DNA of 64,000 nt, from NCBI RefSeq assembly GCF_900111445.1, contig NZ_FOHE01000001.1, positions 124,001 through 188,000 of the forward strand, written 5' to 3'. This document shows positions 42,298-51,125 of the stretch, piece after piece. The notes beneath the pieces are model-generated. The model was not told the DNA's origin. It ran no database searches and saw only the letters and a list, made by a program, of their open reading frames with translations. How positions within the stretch are numbered: position 1 is the stretch's first letter; every line of letters begins with the position of its first letter. The position numbers and the translations under genes are program-made. This DNA comes from Oceanobacillus limi (GTDB lineage Bacteria; Bacillota; Bacilli; Bacillales; Amphibacillaceae).

Positions 42298-43122
42298 CTA
42301 TTTGGCTTGAATAATGAAGCTATTTAATGAATGTTGTTCTGTTTCATCCTTATTCATCAATTCGTAATAACTATTTACAATCGTTTGTATCCTTGGAAGT
42401 GCTTGAACAAATTCCTCGCGAATGCTGTTTGCATAGTTTTTTTCCCATTGGGCATCTTGCAAATATGTTGCATCAACAATATGTTGTTTTTCTATGTGAA
42501 AGTCTGCTTGCACTAGTAATCTTTGAATCTGTTTTTTATCAAATAGGTTTTGGATATTGCCTTCATTTGAAACGAAGGTTGAATAAATTGCTAGAATAGT
42601 AGCGGCACAAAAATGGGCGCGCTGATTTATGCTAGTGAAGTCAAGGTCCCACTCCGCAAAGCATATCCTTTTGGTCATTGGACGAAGCAGTTTAAAGGTA
42701 TGAAGTAAATCTTCGGGCTGTTTGAAGTACCAAGAACTATGGGATAACACGGCAACATCAAACGGGGCAAAGGACTCCATTTGTGTCACATCGGTTTCAA
42801 ATTGAAAGGTAATTCGATCGCCCAATTGGCTATTTTTAATACGGTCAGTAGCTTGACCTAATGTTAATGGCGCTCCATAGTCAGGGTTCGCTATATCCAT
42901 CGCTACAACATGTCCATCTTCTCCAACTGCATCGGCCAGTGCTGCGCTGGTATCCCCTTGCCCACATCCAATTTCTAAGACGCGCATCCCTTTTTGAATG
43001 TCAAATGCTTCTATTAAGCTTAAGCGATGTTGGAGTTGTATCTGTTGATTAAAGTCGTCTTTATATAATTTATAGGTATCTAAAAACGCGGATGTTTTAT
43101 TGTTTAATTGAAAAAATGTCAT
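42298..43122 (-). CDS. SAM-dependent class I methyltransferase
   Basis: A 274-residue methyltransferase. Motif I VLEIGCGQGDTSAALA near residue 48 binds S-adenosylmethionine; motif II acidic residue follows in HVVAMDIA; FDVAVLSHSSWYF is motif IV-like. Substrate unknown; resembles small-molecule methyltransferases. No convincing ribosome binding site before the ATG, so expression may be weak or the mRNA leaderless. Confidence 0.8.
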   Translation of the reverse strand: MTFFQLNNKTSAFLDTYKLYKDDFNQQIQLQHRLSLIEAFDIQKGMRVLEIGCGQGDTSAALADAVGEDGHVVAMDIANPDYGAPLTLGQATDRIKNSQLGDRITFQFETDVTQMESFAPFDVAVLSHSSWYFKQPEDLLHTFKLLRPMTKRICFAEWDLDFTSINQRAHFCAATILAIYSTFVSNEGNIQNLFDKKQIQRLLVQADFHIEKQHIVDATYLQDAQWEKNYANSIREEFVQALPRIQTIVNSYYELMNKDETEQHSLNSFIIQAK

Positions 43123-43558
43123 TATGTTCGGTTTGAATTGCTTAACTGCAATTCAACACCTAACTCCCTTCACATTAAAATTTGTGTTTATGTAAGGCCC
43201 AAAAATGCAAGGGATTAACGAACGAAGCAAAGTTACGTATTCACTAGGCTTGTGTTATTGTAAACGTTAATAAGTAAAGGCACCATCCATTCATCCACTC
43301 CTTCAATGTTTCCTCTATTTAATCACAAACGGTTCATCTTGTATATCTGTTGTGGAAAAGTGGAGAGTTTATTAGAAAGGTTTTTACCGTTTTACGTCGA
43401 ATAGAGATTAAAATTACAAAGGCTGATGAGTTCGTAAAGGAGTTACTTTGTTTGTGATCCGAAGATTGGTAGTTTTCTTGTTATGTGTTGGTTATAAACT
43501 AGTAAATAAGTGTTACGGAAGATTTATAAATAGGATAGCACTTTTAGGGGGAGTTAAG
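43123..43558. other. Gene-free region
   Basis: Between the divergent methyltransferase and the degenerate lipoprotein gene. It must hold promoters for both; I see no ORF with a ribosome binding site, hairpin or repeat that I can support. Confidence 0.4.
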
Positions 43559-44130
43559 ATGAGAAAAGCGTTTCTATTATATAGTGTGGTTTTTGTCATT
43601 TTACTAGTCAGCTGTGATTCATCGAACGGTGCTTCTGATCACTCAGTTCTAAATAATGAGGTAGATAATTATGAGGTTACCCAGACATATGCTGAGACAG
43701 CTCAAGGGGATTTTGTTTTCCGCCTTGTTAGTGGACGGGAGGAGTATCAGGAAGGGGAAAGTGTGCAGCTCTATGGGGAAATAGAATACGTTGGTGAAGA
43801 ACCTATGTAACCATCGTTCATGGTTCCCCAGTTGTAAGTATGAATTTTGAAGAGCGGGTGAGGGACTATTTTATTGGAAGTATGGTAAAAGAAATCGCGG
43901 AGTTTACTGAACTTAAACAAGGGAAGCCCTATCGAGAGAAATAAAGTAAAAATACTTCATTTGCCAGTTTGGAGCAGAAGTCAGGTGCGTACGATCAGTT
44001 TTTCCAAGACTTTATGGATCGCGATGCCTTTCCAGCTGGATATTATGTTGTGAACGGGACAGCACAATTCTCAGTAGATGGCGAACATTATAACATAGAG
44101 GCTAAGATAGATTTTAAAGTGTTGAAGTAA
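43559..44130 (+). pseudogene. Degenerate lipoprotein gene (one frameshift, one nonsense codon)
   Basis: It starts well: AGGGGGAG site, signal peptide KAFLLYSVVFVILL, lipobox VSCD, then FVFRLVSGREEYQEGESVQL and a stop at 43808-43810. One base inserted there continues as VTIVHGSPVVSMNFEERVRDYF up to TAA 43942-43944 (after PYREK), and the same frame runs on past it (FFQDFMDRDAFPAGYYVVNG, ending IDFKVLK) to TAA 44128-44130. The repaired protein of about 190 residues is coherent, so this is one gene carrying two lesions. Confidence 0.7.
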
Positions 44131-44183
44131 GAATTTGGTGCCAGGCACTTGTCTAATTTTGTCGGTGCCTGGCACCGAATTCT
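44129..44183. repeat. GTGCCAGGCAC-type palindromic repeat, copy 1
   Basis: AAGAATTTGGTGCCAGGCAC / GTGCCTGGCACCGAATTCTT with a 15-base loop; it begins inside the stop codon of the degenerate lipoprotein gene. A second copy is at 54326-54368. Confidence 0.85.
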
Positions 44184-44255
44184 TTGGGAGGAAATTTTTG
44201 GTTTTTGTCGAATAGGTATCGTGTGGAGGGGATTTTCTGTGAAAAGGGGATATTT

Positions 44256-45449
44256 ATGACGTCGAATCAATTTGTAAAAGCTGCTTATTCCTTTATTAGT
44301 GAAGCGTTAATCATCTTTTTACTCATACTACCTGTTTTGTATTTCTATGATGAAGTGATCCCTTATTGGGGTTATTTAGGTATTGCATTTCTTGCATGCT
44401 TTCTATTTAGTTTCATTTCAATAAAGAACTTAAGTAATACACTATACCTAATTGCAGCTCCAATTCTACTCGTTCTTTTTATGTTTATAGGCCTTCCAAT
44501 ATTTTTAAGCTTTATAGTAACAGCACTATGGATTTGGAGATATGTATGGATGAGAAGTGGAATGGTATTAATCCATCCAGTTTCATATATTTCTTTTACG
44601 ATCTTATTGAGCTTGATGATGCTGCTCGTGACGAAGGAATCGTACATCATTGTTTATCTGTTAGTACAGTTCTTCGTGATTGTCTTTGGGAATAGCTTGA
44701 GCCATATCGTTGAAATGAAAAGAGATGAACGAAAACAAGTAAATTACGGAATGGGGTTATATTTTTTCCTAGCTTTGATCATCGGTTCTATTAGTGCGTA
44801 TTGGATTCTCCAACGACCAATTGTATATTCTCTATTAACCGGAGCAATGGATTTTGTTTTTTCTGTTGTCGGTAGATTTGTAGGATTATTTCAATTCCTA
44901 GAAGATCAAAAGTTTGGTGAAGATAAGGAGCAGTTGGAAATTGATAATGGAACGGCAGCTTCTTTTGGTGCCGATCCGAATCAACCCGGACCACTTTCAG
45001 GGGACAGAATATCTAGTGGAAGCAATTGGATTTGGCTAGTTCTAGCAATTATCACACTCCTTTTTTTGACCTACCTTTGGAAAAAAAGAAAAATCTTCGT
45101 ACGTAAACAAAAACTGAATAATGAGGATTCAGTTACCGTCCATCAAAAAGAAAATAACACCAAATCTAGTTTTAAACGGAAACGGAGAAGGTTTACAGAA
45201 CCACAGCATGTCATCCGTAAGCTAGTATATCGCTTTGAAAAGAAAACCTTACATACCAAATATGAAAGAAAATCGTTTGAAACATTAGAGGACTGGCTAA
45301 ACCGAATTGGAGTCACGTCTTATCTTCATGCGTACCAAAAGGTTAGGTATGGAGAGCAGCCAGTTAGTGAACAGGAAATTACAGGACTAAAACAAGAGCT
45401 TAAAATAATAGAGAGAAAACTTGGTGGGACAGGGGGACAGGAAAGTTGA
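44256..45449 (+). CDS. Multi-span membrane protein with a DUF4129-like tail
   Basis: A 397-residue protein. About seven spans occupy residues 10-200, an extracytoplasmic acidic loop follows (FGEDKEQLEIDNG), then one more span (WIWLVLAIITLLFLTYLW) and a basic cytoplasmic domain (KRKRRRFTEPQHVIRKLVYRFEKK, KSFETLEDWLNRIG) resembling the DUF4129 tail of transglutaminase-linked proteins. The last residues GTGGQES and the stop are encoded by palindromic repeat copy A, so the original C-terminus was probably different. AAGGGG precedes the ATG. Confidence 0.65.
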   Translation: MTSNQFVKAAYSFISEALIIFLLILPVLYFYDEVIPYWGYLGIAFLACFLFSFISIKNLSNTLYLIAAPILLVLFMFIGLPIFLSFIVTALWIWRYVWMRSGMVLIHPVSYISFTILLSLMMLLVTKESYIIVYLLVQFFVIVFGNSLSHIVEMKRDERKQVNYGMGLYFFLALIIGSISAYWILQRPIVYSLLTGAMDFVFSVVGRFVGLFQFLEDQKFGEDKEQLEIDNGTAASFGADPNQPGPLSGDRISSGSNWIWLVLAIITLLFLTYLWKKRKIFVRKQKLNNEDSVTVHQKENNTKSSFKRKRRRFTEPQHVIRKLVYRFEKKTLHTKYERKSFETLEDWLNRIGVTSYLHAYQKVRYGEQPVSEQEITGLKQELKIIERKLGGTGGQES

Positions 45450-45493
45450 CCCAATAGTCAGAGGGGGGGACAACAAACCTGTCCCCCTGTCCC
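45426..45493. repeat. GGGACAGGGGGACAGG palindromic repeat, copy A
   Basis: 68 bases: GGGACAGGGGGACAGG at the left and CCTGTCCCCCTGTCCC at the right form a 16-bp perfect stem around a loop with GTTGACC and ACAACAAA. The left arm overlaps the end of the preceding gene and provides its stop codon. Confidence 0.9.
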
Positions 45494-45570
45494 GCTTCTC
45501 TTGTCTCTCAGCGAATGATCCCGTCTCCTTCCGCATATGAGTAATTATCAAGGAATTTGTGGAGGAGCTT

Positions 45571-45654
45571 ATGAAACGGTTATCATTACCAGTTATCTTG
45601 TTTGTTATCTATATTTTTCTGTTGTATTTACATGTTTATAAGAATTTTAGCTAG
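45571..45654 (+). CDS. 27-residue hydrophobic peptide
   Basis: ATG with GGAGGAG 4 bases upstream. The peptide is a single span (LPVILFVIYIFLLYLHVY) between a KR start and KNFS end. It lies between two copies of the same palindromic repeat. It could be a small regulatory or toxin-like membrane peptide, or the surviving N-terminal anchor of a lost gene. Confidence 0.4.
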   Translation: MKRLSLPVILFVIYIFLLYLHVYKNFS

Positions 45655-45734
45655 ATCCTTAAGAAATGGTACTTTCCTTTCTGTGTGAAATCTTCTTTAA
45701 ATAATGTACAAAATATCTCTTCTTTATCCCTCCT

Positions 45735-45801
45735 GGGACAGGGGGACAGGAAAGTTGACCCAGTAGACAGAGGGGGGACAACAAACCTGTCCCCCTGTCC
45801 C
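45735..45801. repeat. GGGACAGGGGGACAGG palindromic repeat, copy B
   Basis: 67 bases nearly identical to copy A, in the same orientation and 240 bases away, entirely intergenic and followed by seven T, so this copy could act as a terminator. Confidence 0.9.
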
Positions 45802-45869
45802 TTTTTTTCGAATAAATGGACTTTCTTTTGCATACGAATGGTGGTAAAAAATGATTGGAGGTGAACGTC

Positions 45870-46085
45870 ATGGCATCTAGATCTAAGTTCAAGGATCCTG
45901 GTTTGATTTTAACGGTTGTATTGGTTCTCTATGCTATTTTTGTTTTTGCTTGGTGGCCGACAGATATTTATCTTGCAGGGATTTCCTTGGTTGGATGGTT
46001 GATGTTTATTGGATTGTTCTTCTGGTTTTTACTAGCAATTATTTATTGTTTATGGATTGAAAAGATCGAACAAGGAAGAGAATAG
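45870..46085 (+). CDS. Small symporter partner protein (YhdT-like)
   Basis: A 71-residue two-span protein (LILTVVLVLYAIFVFAWWP and WLMFIGLFFWFLLAIIYCLWI) ending in a charged tail. Small proteins of this design (YhdT/DUF997-like) commonly precede PanF-type sodium symporters, and here the symporter starts 29 bases downstream. GGAGGTG precedes the ATG at 45870. It probably assists assembly or stability of the transporter. Confidence 0.7.
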   Translation: MASRSKFKDPGLILTVVLVLYAIFVFAWWPTDIYLAGISLVGWLMFIGLFFWFLLAIIYCLWIEKIEQGRE

Positions 46086-46113
46086 ACTTTTTCAAAAAAG
46101 GAGGGAGTTTACC

Positions 46114-47553
46114 ATGCAAGTTACCGAAGCAATTATCTTATTCATTTACTTGATTGTCATGACTGTGATCGGGATTTATTTCTATCGAAGGGCACGTCAA
46201 TCGGAAAGTGACTATTTTACAGCTGGACAAAGTATCAACACGTTTGTTGGGGCATTTGCCATTTTTGCAGCTGTTGCGAGTTCCAGTTCCTTGATGGGAG
46301 CAGTTGGGTCTGGGGTCGCTTTAGGTGTCCCATACTTTTTCACCTATGCTTTCGGGGTTATCGCCATTATGCCATTTGCGATGTTTCTCATTTCAGGACA
46401 AATCCGCCGTTCAGGTGCGAAAACCATGCCAGACTTTTTTAATCAGCGCTATGGAAAGTCGGTACAAATTGTATCCGCTGTCATTGTTGTTCTGGGAATG
46501 ACATTTTACATGGTACCGCAGTTAACAGCTTCTGGACTGATCGGATCCTACGTACTAGGTATTGACTATACAACAGCGGTTATCGTACTTGGATTAGGGT
46601 TCACCCTTTATGCGGCACTAGGAGGCATGTGGGCGATCACCTATACAGATCTACTTCAAGGTGCCATAATGCTACTGGGTATTGTCGTTCTTGCTGCGTT
46701 TATTTTGGTAGATCATAGCGGACTCAGCGCATTGATTGATGATGCCCTTGCAGCAAGTCCATCTTTTGGGGATATTACCCAACCATGGATGTCGTATTTT
46801 GGGTTGTTTATTGCCTTCTTGTGGTTTGGAATTATATCTCCATCTGTGGTCATGCGGAATTTTGCTTCGCGTGATGCCAAAACAGCTCGTCGTTCAGCCA
46901 TGTGGGCTTGTTTGTTGTATTTAACCTTATTCGTTTCCGGCTTTATGGTGACATCCGCCGGGGCAAGTCTAGGAATTATTGACACACTAGATAATACGGA
47001 TATGATTTTTGTGTCTGTCATTGAGCAATATTTACCACCAATCTTAGGGGGGATCATGCTAGCTGGGCTAATGGCAGCAATTATGTCTTCAGCAGATGCG
47101 ATGCTGTTGGCGATATCTGCAGGGATTGCACACGATATTTATAAAGGGCACATCAATAAACAAGCTTCTGAGCGATTTGTTACTGGGCTTGGGTTAGTTG
47201 TTATGATTGTCGCAAGTATTATTGGTGTCATTATTGCAATTGATCCACCAGGACTGATCGCGATCATGGTTGGTTGGGTCGGAGGATTTTTATTATCCTC
47301 GTTCGGATTTCCACTTGTGCTAGGTTTATGGTGGAAACGAGCCAATACGAAGGGGGCACTTGTTGGTATGGTCGGTGGGGCCGTTACGTTTTTAGTGCTA
47401 ATTATTGGACAGTGGCTCCCAACAAATGCGGAACCGATTATCGGTGCTCCAGTATCATTACTATTAACGGTAATTGTTAGCTTAATGACCGAACCTCCAT
47501 CAAAAGAAATACAAGATCGAGTGGATTATTATCATACCCATTTGGAAAAATGA
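46114..47553 (+). CDS. Sodium:solute symporter (PanF-like)
   Basis: A 479-residue SSS-family transporter with 13 predicted spans. SSS landmarks: DYFTAGQSINTFVGAFAIFA near residue 38, LGGMWAITYTDLLQG near residue 170, and GLMAAIMSSADAMLLAISAG near residue 325, which includes the Na-binding Ser residues. The small YhdT-like partner upstream favours a pantothenate-type substrate, but other organic anions are possible. AAAGGAGGG precedes the ATG. Confidence 0.85.
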   Translation: MQVTEAIILFIYLIVMTVIGIYFYRRARQSESDYFTAGQSINTFVGAFAIFAAVASSSSLMGAVGSGVALGVPYFFTYAFGVIAIMPFAMFLISGQIRRSGAKTMPDFFNQRYGKSVQIVSAVIVVLGMTFYMVPQLTASGLIGSYVLGIDYTTAVIVLGLGFTLYAALGGMWAITYTDLLQGAIMLLGIVVLAAFILVDHSGLSALIDDALAASPSFGDITQPWMSYFGLFIAFLWFGIISPSVVMRNFASRDAKTARRSAMWACLLYLTLFVSGFMVTSAGASLGIIDTLDNTDMIFVSVIEQYLPPILGGIMLAGLMAAIMSSADAMLLAISAGIAHDIYKGHINKQASERFVTGLGLVVMIVASIIGVIIAIDPPGLIAIMVGWVGGFLLSSFGFPLVLGLWWKRANTKGALVGMVGGAVTFLVLIIGQWLPTNAEPIIGAPVSLLLTVIVSLMTEPPSKEIQDRVDYYHTHLEK

Positions 47554-47573
47554 ACAAAAGAGGATGACGAATC

Positions 47574-48158
47574 ATGAATATAGTAGAAAAGAAGAACGTT
47601 ACCATACAACGGATAGGAGCAGGGGAAATTGTAAGTGAGGCGGAAGTCTATCAATCTGTTTATAAAAATCTTGGACTACGATATAAGTTAAATCGAGCCA
47701 TTGATGAAAAACATGTGCGAGATTTTATGACGGAACGAAAATTGATTTATCATCCTTTTTGGGTTGCCAAAACACTTGTCATTGCCGAGCGACCACCTTT
47801 TCCTGCAAAAAAAATCCCAAACGTCATTTTTGTGGATGGCGTTTCTGGATACCGCGGTGTATTTTCCAAAGTCCCTCCAATGACGCAAGAAGAGGTGGAG
47901 CCTGATTCGCTCGTTCCCGTTCGAATTCCAGATGAAAAATCGGCTCGTAACTATGTAAAGGATGTACAACAAAAACAAATCAATCGTTCCTATGTATTGA
48001 AGAAACCGATCCATGAGATAAAGGAAATTTCACTAGACTACTTGCCTTTGTGGAAAGTCGTGGTGAAGAGTGAGTTAATCAGTGAAACATTTTATATCAA
48101 CGCCAATACCGGCGAATCCGAGAAATATTTGAGTGGGACATGGGGACAGGAAAGTTGA
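47574..48158 (+). CDS. Hypothetical protein in the symporter operon
   Basis: A 194-residue soluble alpha/beta protein starting 20 bases after the symporter, so surely co-transcribed. No recognised motif; PFWVAKTLVIAERPPFP and LDYLPLWKVVVKSE look like strands of a repeated beta unit, and INANTGES resembles a PepSY-like strand-turn. Its last seven codons (GTWGQES) and stop lie in palindromic repeat copy C, so the C-terminus is repeat-derived. Confidence 0.55.
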   Translation: MNIVEKKNVTIQRIGAGEIVSEAEVYQSVYKNLGLRYKLNRAIDEKHVRDFMTERKLIYHPFWVAKTLVIAERPPFPAKKIPNVIFVDGVSGYRGVFSKVPPMTQEEVEPDSLVPVRIPDEKSARNYVKDVQQKQINRSYVLKKPIHEIKEISLDYLPLWKVVVKSELISETFYINANTGESEKYLSGTWGQES

Positions 48159-48209
48159 CCCCGCGCGGGACAACAAACCTGTCCCCCTGTCCCTTTGTCC
48201 CCCTGTCCC
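48135..48209. repeat. GGGACAGGGGGACAGG palindromic repeat, copy C
   Basis: Left arm GGGACATGGGGACAGG, right arm CCTGTCCCCCTGTCCC, plus an extra tandem TTTGTCCCCCTGTCCC. It shares the GAAAGTTGACC and ACAACAAA segments of copies A and B and supplies the end of the upstream gene. Confidence 0.88.
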
Positions 48210-48287
48210 TTGTAATAAGGCAAATGTACAAATCGCGAACTATCTGCATAGGATATTTTGACAAAATGTAGAAAGGAATGGAATTTC

Positions 48288-48839
48288 ATGTATTATGTAA
48301 CCTATGTACCTGTTTATCCATATTCGCTACCACCTGAATATTCCTATGAAAGACAATCAATGTACTGGCCTCCCCAGAATGTTACTGATTCCGCAAATTC
48401 ACCACACTTCTATCAAAACAATATGGAACGAAGAGATTACGGTTCAAGTCCGTTTGTAGTCAATATCGATCAAGCTACAAGACAAAACAACACATTCCGT
48501 ACGGCGATTTGGACTGGGACTCACCTTCAAGTTACCTTAATGAGTATTGATGTTGGAGACGATATCGGCCTGGAGGTTCATCCAGACGTGGATCAGTTCT
48601 TGCGAGTGGAAGCTGGACAGGGGATTGCTCGTATGGGAGATACCAAGGATAATTTAACGTTTGAAAGACGTGTTCAAGATAATGATGCAATTATGGTGCC
48701 TGCTGGTAAATGGCATAATCTCATCAATACTGGAAGCACCCCATTGAAAATTTACTCGATCTATGCACCGCCAGAGCATCCATTTGGCACTGTTCATCGA
48801 ACAAAAGCAGATGCGATGGCTGCAGAAGAAAATCAATAA
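48288..48839 (+). CDS. Cupin-domain protein (YrkC-like)
   Basis: A 183-residue protein: a Tyr/Pro-rich N-terminus (YVTYVPVYPYSLPPEYSY) and a cupin barrel with metal ligands in EVHPDVDQFLRVEAG near residue 97 and PAGKWHNLINTG near residue 142. Ends with HPFGTVHRTKADA, typical of mannose-6-phosphate isomerase-like cupins such as B. subtilis YrkC. Metal-dependent isomerase, dioxygenase or storage role; the Tyr-rich start suggests spore coat association. AGGAATGG precedes the ATG. Confidence 0.78.
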   Translation: MYYVTYVPVYPYSLPPEYSYERQSMYWPPQNVTDSANSPHFYQNNMERRDYGSSPFVVNIDQATRQNNTFRTAIWTGTHLQVTLMSIDVGDDIGLEVHPDVDQFLRVEAGQGIARMGDTKDNLTFERRVQDNDAIMVPAGKWHNLINTGSTPLKIYSIYAPPEHPFGTVHRTKADAMAAEENQ

Positions 48840-48856
48840 GCATTACCGAATTAAGT

Positions 48857-48888
48857 TAACCCCCTTTACCCGTAGAGGGGTTTTTCTT
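48857..48888 (+). terminator. Intrinsic terminator
   Basis: AACCCC / GGGGTT hairpin followed by TTTCTTTTTTT. Confidence 0.7.
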
Positions 48889-48975
48889 TTTTTCCTAAAT
48901 TAGAATAATTTTATTTAAGAAGATATAAATCAATGAATTCCTTCATAAAATTTAATGAAAAGGAGGGACTGAGTT

Positions 48976-51015
48976 GTGAGCAAGAAACACCAAGGAAATG
49001 AGAACACCAAAAATAAACAGTTGAACCTCTTTCGTGTGGATGATCGGGGCAAAAAAATGACAACGAATCAAAGTCTCAAGGTATCCGAGGATGAGTTCTC
49101 CTTAAAGGCTGGGGAACGTGGCCCAACATTAATGGAGGACTTTCATTTTCGTGAAAAAATGACGCATTTTGATCATGAACGAATTCCTGAGCGAGTTGTT
49201 CATGCGCGTGGATTTGCAGCTCATGGGGAATTTCAGGTATATGAAAGCATGCGAAAATATACAAAGGCAAAATTTTTACAGGATCCAACAGTGAAAACAC
49301 CTGTGTTTGTACGCTTTTCCACTGTCGTTGGGTCGCGCGGATCTGCGGAAACGGTTCGTGATGTGCGTGGGTTTGCGACAAAGTTTTATACCGAAGAAGG
49401 AAATTATGATTTAGTTGGAAATAATATTCCGGTCTTTTTTATCCAAGATGCGATTAAGTTTCCAGATCTCGTACATGCGATAAAGCCGGAGCCGCACAAT
49501 GAAATTCCGCAAGCAGCATCAGCGCATGATACGTTTTGGGATTTTGTTGCGAATAATCAAGAAACTGCACATATGGTCATGTGGCTGATGTCTGATCGAG
49601 CAATTCCGAGGAGTTTTCGGATGATGGAAGGGTTTGGGGTACATACCTTCCGACTGGTGAACGAACAAGGAGAAGCATTTTTTGCGAAATTCCATTGGAA
49701 GCCAAAACTAGGCACCCACTCGCTTGTCTGGGATGAGGCACAAAAAATAGCTGGAGATGATCCCGATTTCCATCGACGGGATTTGTGGGAGAATATCGAG
49801 AAAGGAAATTATCCCGAATTTGAGTTAGGGGTTCAAATCATTCGGGAAGAAGATGAATTTATGTTTGATTTTGATATATTGGATGCAACAAAAATTTGGC
49901 CTGAGGAAATTGTTCCCGTCCATCTGATTGGAAAAATGACATTGAATCGGAATGTCGATAATGTCTTTGCGGAAACGGAACAGGTGGCATTTCATCCAGG
50001 CCACGTCGTACCCGGTATTGATTTTACCAATGACCCATTGCTACAGGGGCGTTTATTTTCCTATACCGATACCCAGCTTATTCGACTTGGTGGACCGAAT
50101 TTCCATGAGATCCCAATTAATCGTCCGGTTTGCCCGTTTCATAATAATCAGCGCGATGGGTATCACAGGCAAACGATTAATCAAGGCAAAGTAAGCTATC
50201 ATCGAAACTCACTAGCAGGAAATACACCAACACCAGTACCTGAAGAAGAAGGTGGATTCAAGCATTACCAGGAAAAAGTCGAAGGGCGAAAAATCCGTAG
50301 TCGAAGCGAAAGCTTTAAGGATCATTTCTCACAGGCAACCTTGTTCTGGAATAGCATGACAAAACCGGAAAAAGAACATATTATTGATGCATTTAGCTTC
50401 GAGTTAGGGATGGTAAAAAGTGAATCGGTAAGACAGCAGGTAGTGGATATGTTTGCACATGTAAGCCTTCCGTTAGCGACAACCGTAGCAAAAAATATCG
50501 GCGTTCGCGCTCCAAAAGGTGGCGGATCCCATGTAACGACATCGTCCCCTGCATTAAGCCAGGAATATACGAAAAAAAGTGCCGCAACTCGTAAAGTTGC
50601 AGTGATCATTACCGATGGATTTAATGGATCTGAAGTTGGATTTGTATTGAATGAACTGGTGAAAAGAGGTATGCAGCCTGAAATCATTAGCGAGTCCTTA
50701 GGGAAGATACAAGGCTCAGATGGGACATTGCTGGAAGTCAATTATACGTTTTTAACAGCTGATTCGGTTATCTTTGATGCAGTATATGTTGTGAGAGGTA
50801 GTAGTAAGCATAAGAAATTTAATAAGGATGCTGGTCTCTTTATCTATGAAGCTTTTTCCCATTACAAGCCGATCGGAGCCACTCATGAAGGGAAACAATG
50901 GCTGGAATCAAATGAAATGGGGCAAAGCCCTGGTGTTGTAATGGCAGATAATCTGAATTTGTTTGTTGAGGAATTTACCAAATCCGTTGCCCATCATCGC
51001 TTCTGGGAGCGGTAG
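48976..51015 (+). CDS. katE: Large-subunit catalase (KatE type)
   Basis: A 679-residue clade-2 haem catalase that decomposes hydrogen peroxide. The catalytic His is in RVVHARGFAAHG near residue 77, the active-site Asn in VGNNIPVFF near residue 152, and the haem-ligand Tyr in RLFSYTDTQLIRLGGPN near residue 365. A flavodoxin-like (DJ-1/PfpI) C-terminal domain (KVAVIITDGFNGSEV) marks the large form. Very similar to B. subtilis KatE, which is sigma-B dependent; I could not identify a sigma-B promoter here. The GTG start has AGGAGGGA upstream. Confidence 0.95.
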   Translation: MSKKHQGNENTKNKQLNLFRVDDRGKKMTTNQSLKVSEDEFSLKAGERGPTLMEDFHFREKMTHFDHERIPERVVHARGFAAHGEFQVYESMRKYTKAKFLQDPTVKTPVFVRFSTVVGSRGSAETVRDVRGFATKFYTEEGNYDLVGNNIPVFFIQDAIKFPDLVHAIKPEPHNEIPQAASAHDTFWDFVANNQETAHMVMWLMSDRAIPRSFRMMEGFGVHTFRLVNEQGEAFFAKFHWKPKLGTHSLVWDEAQKIAGDDPDFHRRDLWENIEKGNYPEFELGVQIIREEDEFMFDFDILDATKIWPEEIVPVHLIGKMTLNRNVDNVFAETEQVAFHPGHVVPGIDFTNDPLLQGRLFSYTDTQLIRLGGPNFHEIPINRPVCPFHNNQRDGYHRQTINQGKVSYHRNSLAGNTPTPVPEEEGGFKHYQEKVEGRKIRSRSESFKDHFSQATLFWNSMTKPEKEHIIDAFSFELGMVKSESVRQQVVDMFAHVSLPLATTVAKNIGVRAPKGGGSHVTTSSPALSQEYTKKSAATRKVAVIITDGFNGSEVGFVLNELVKRGMQPEIISESLGKIQGSDGTLLEVNYTFLTADSVIFDAVYVVRGSSKHKKFNKDAGLFIYEAFSHYKPIGATHEGKQWLESNEMGQSPGVVMADNLNLFVEEFTKSVAHHRFWER

Positions 51016-51040
51016 GGAAGTTATTTTGGTTAAAGAGCGG

Positions 51041-51082
51041 AAAGAGGATCCACTTCTGTATTGATGTGGGTCCTCTTTTCGT
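51041..51082. terminator. Bidirectional terminator
   Basis: AAAGAGGATCCAC / GTGGGTCCTCTTT stem between catalase and the minus-strand phosphotransferase, T-rich on the plus strand. Confidence 0.75.
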
Positions 51083-51125
51083 CCAAAATAAGCGACATTC
51101 CCCTTTAAACAATCCAATCGATCCA

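Noticed and set aside
45426-48209. Repeats A-C as transposon ends or an insertion sequence
   Set aside because: No transposase ORF or target duplications lie between them; the intervening genes are ordinary chromosomal genes.
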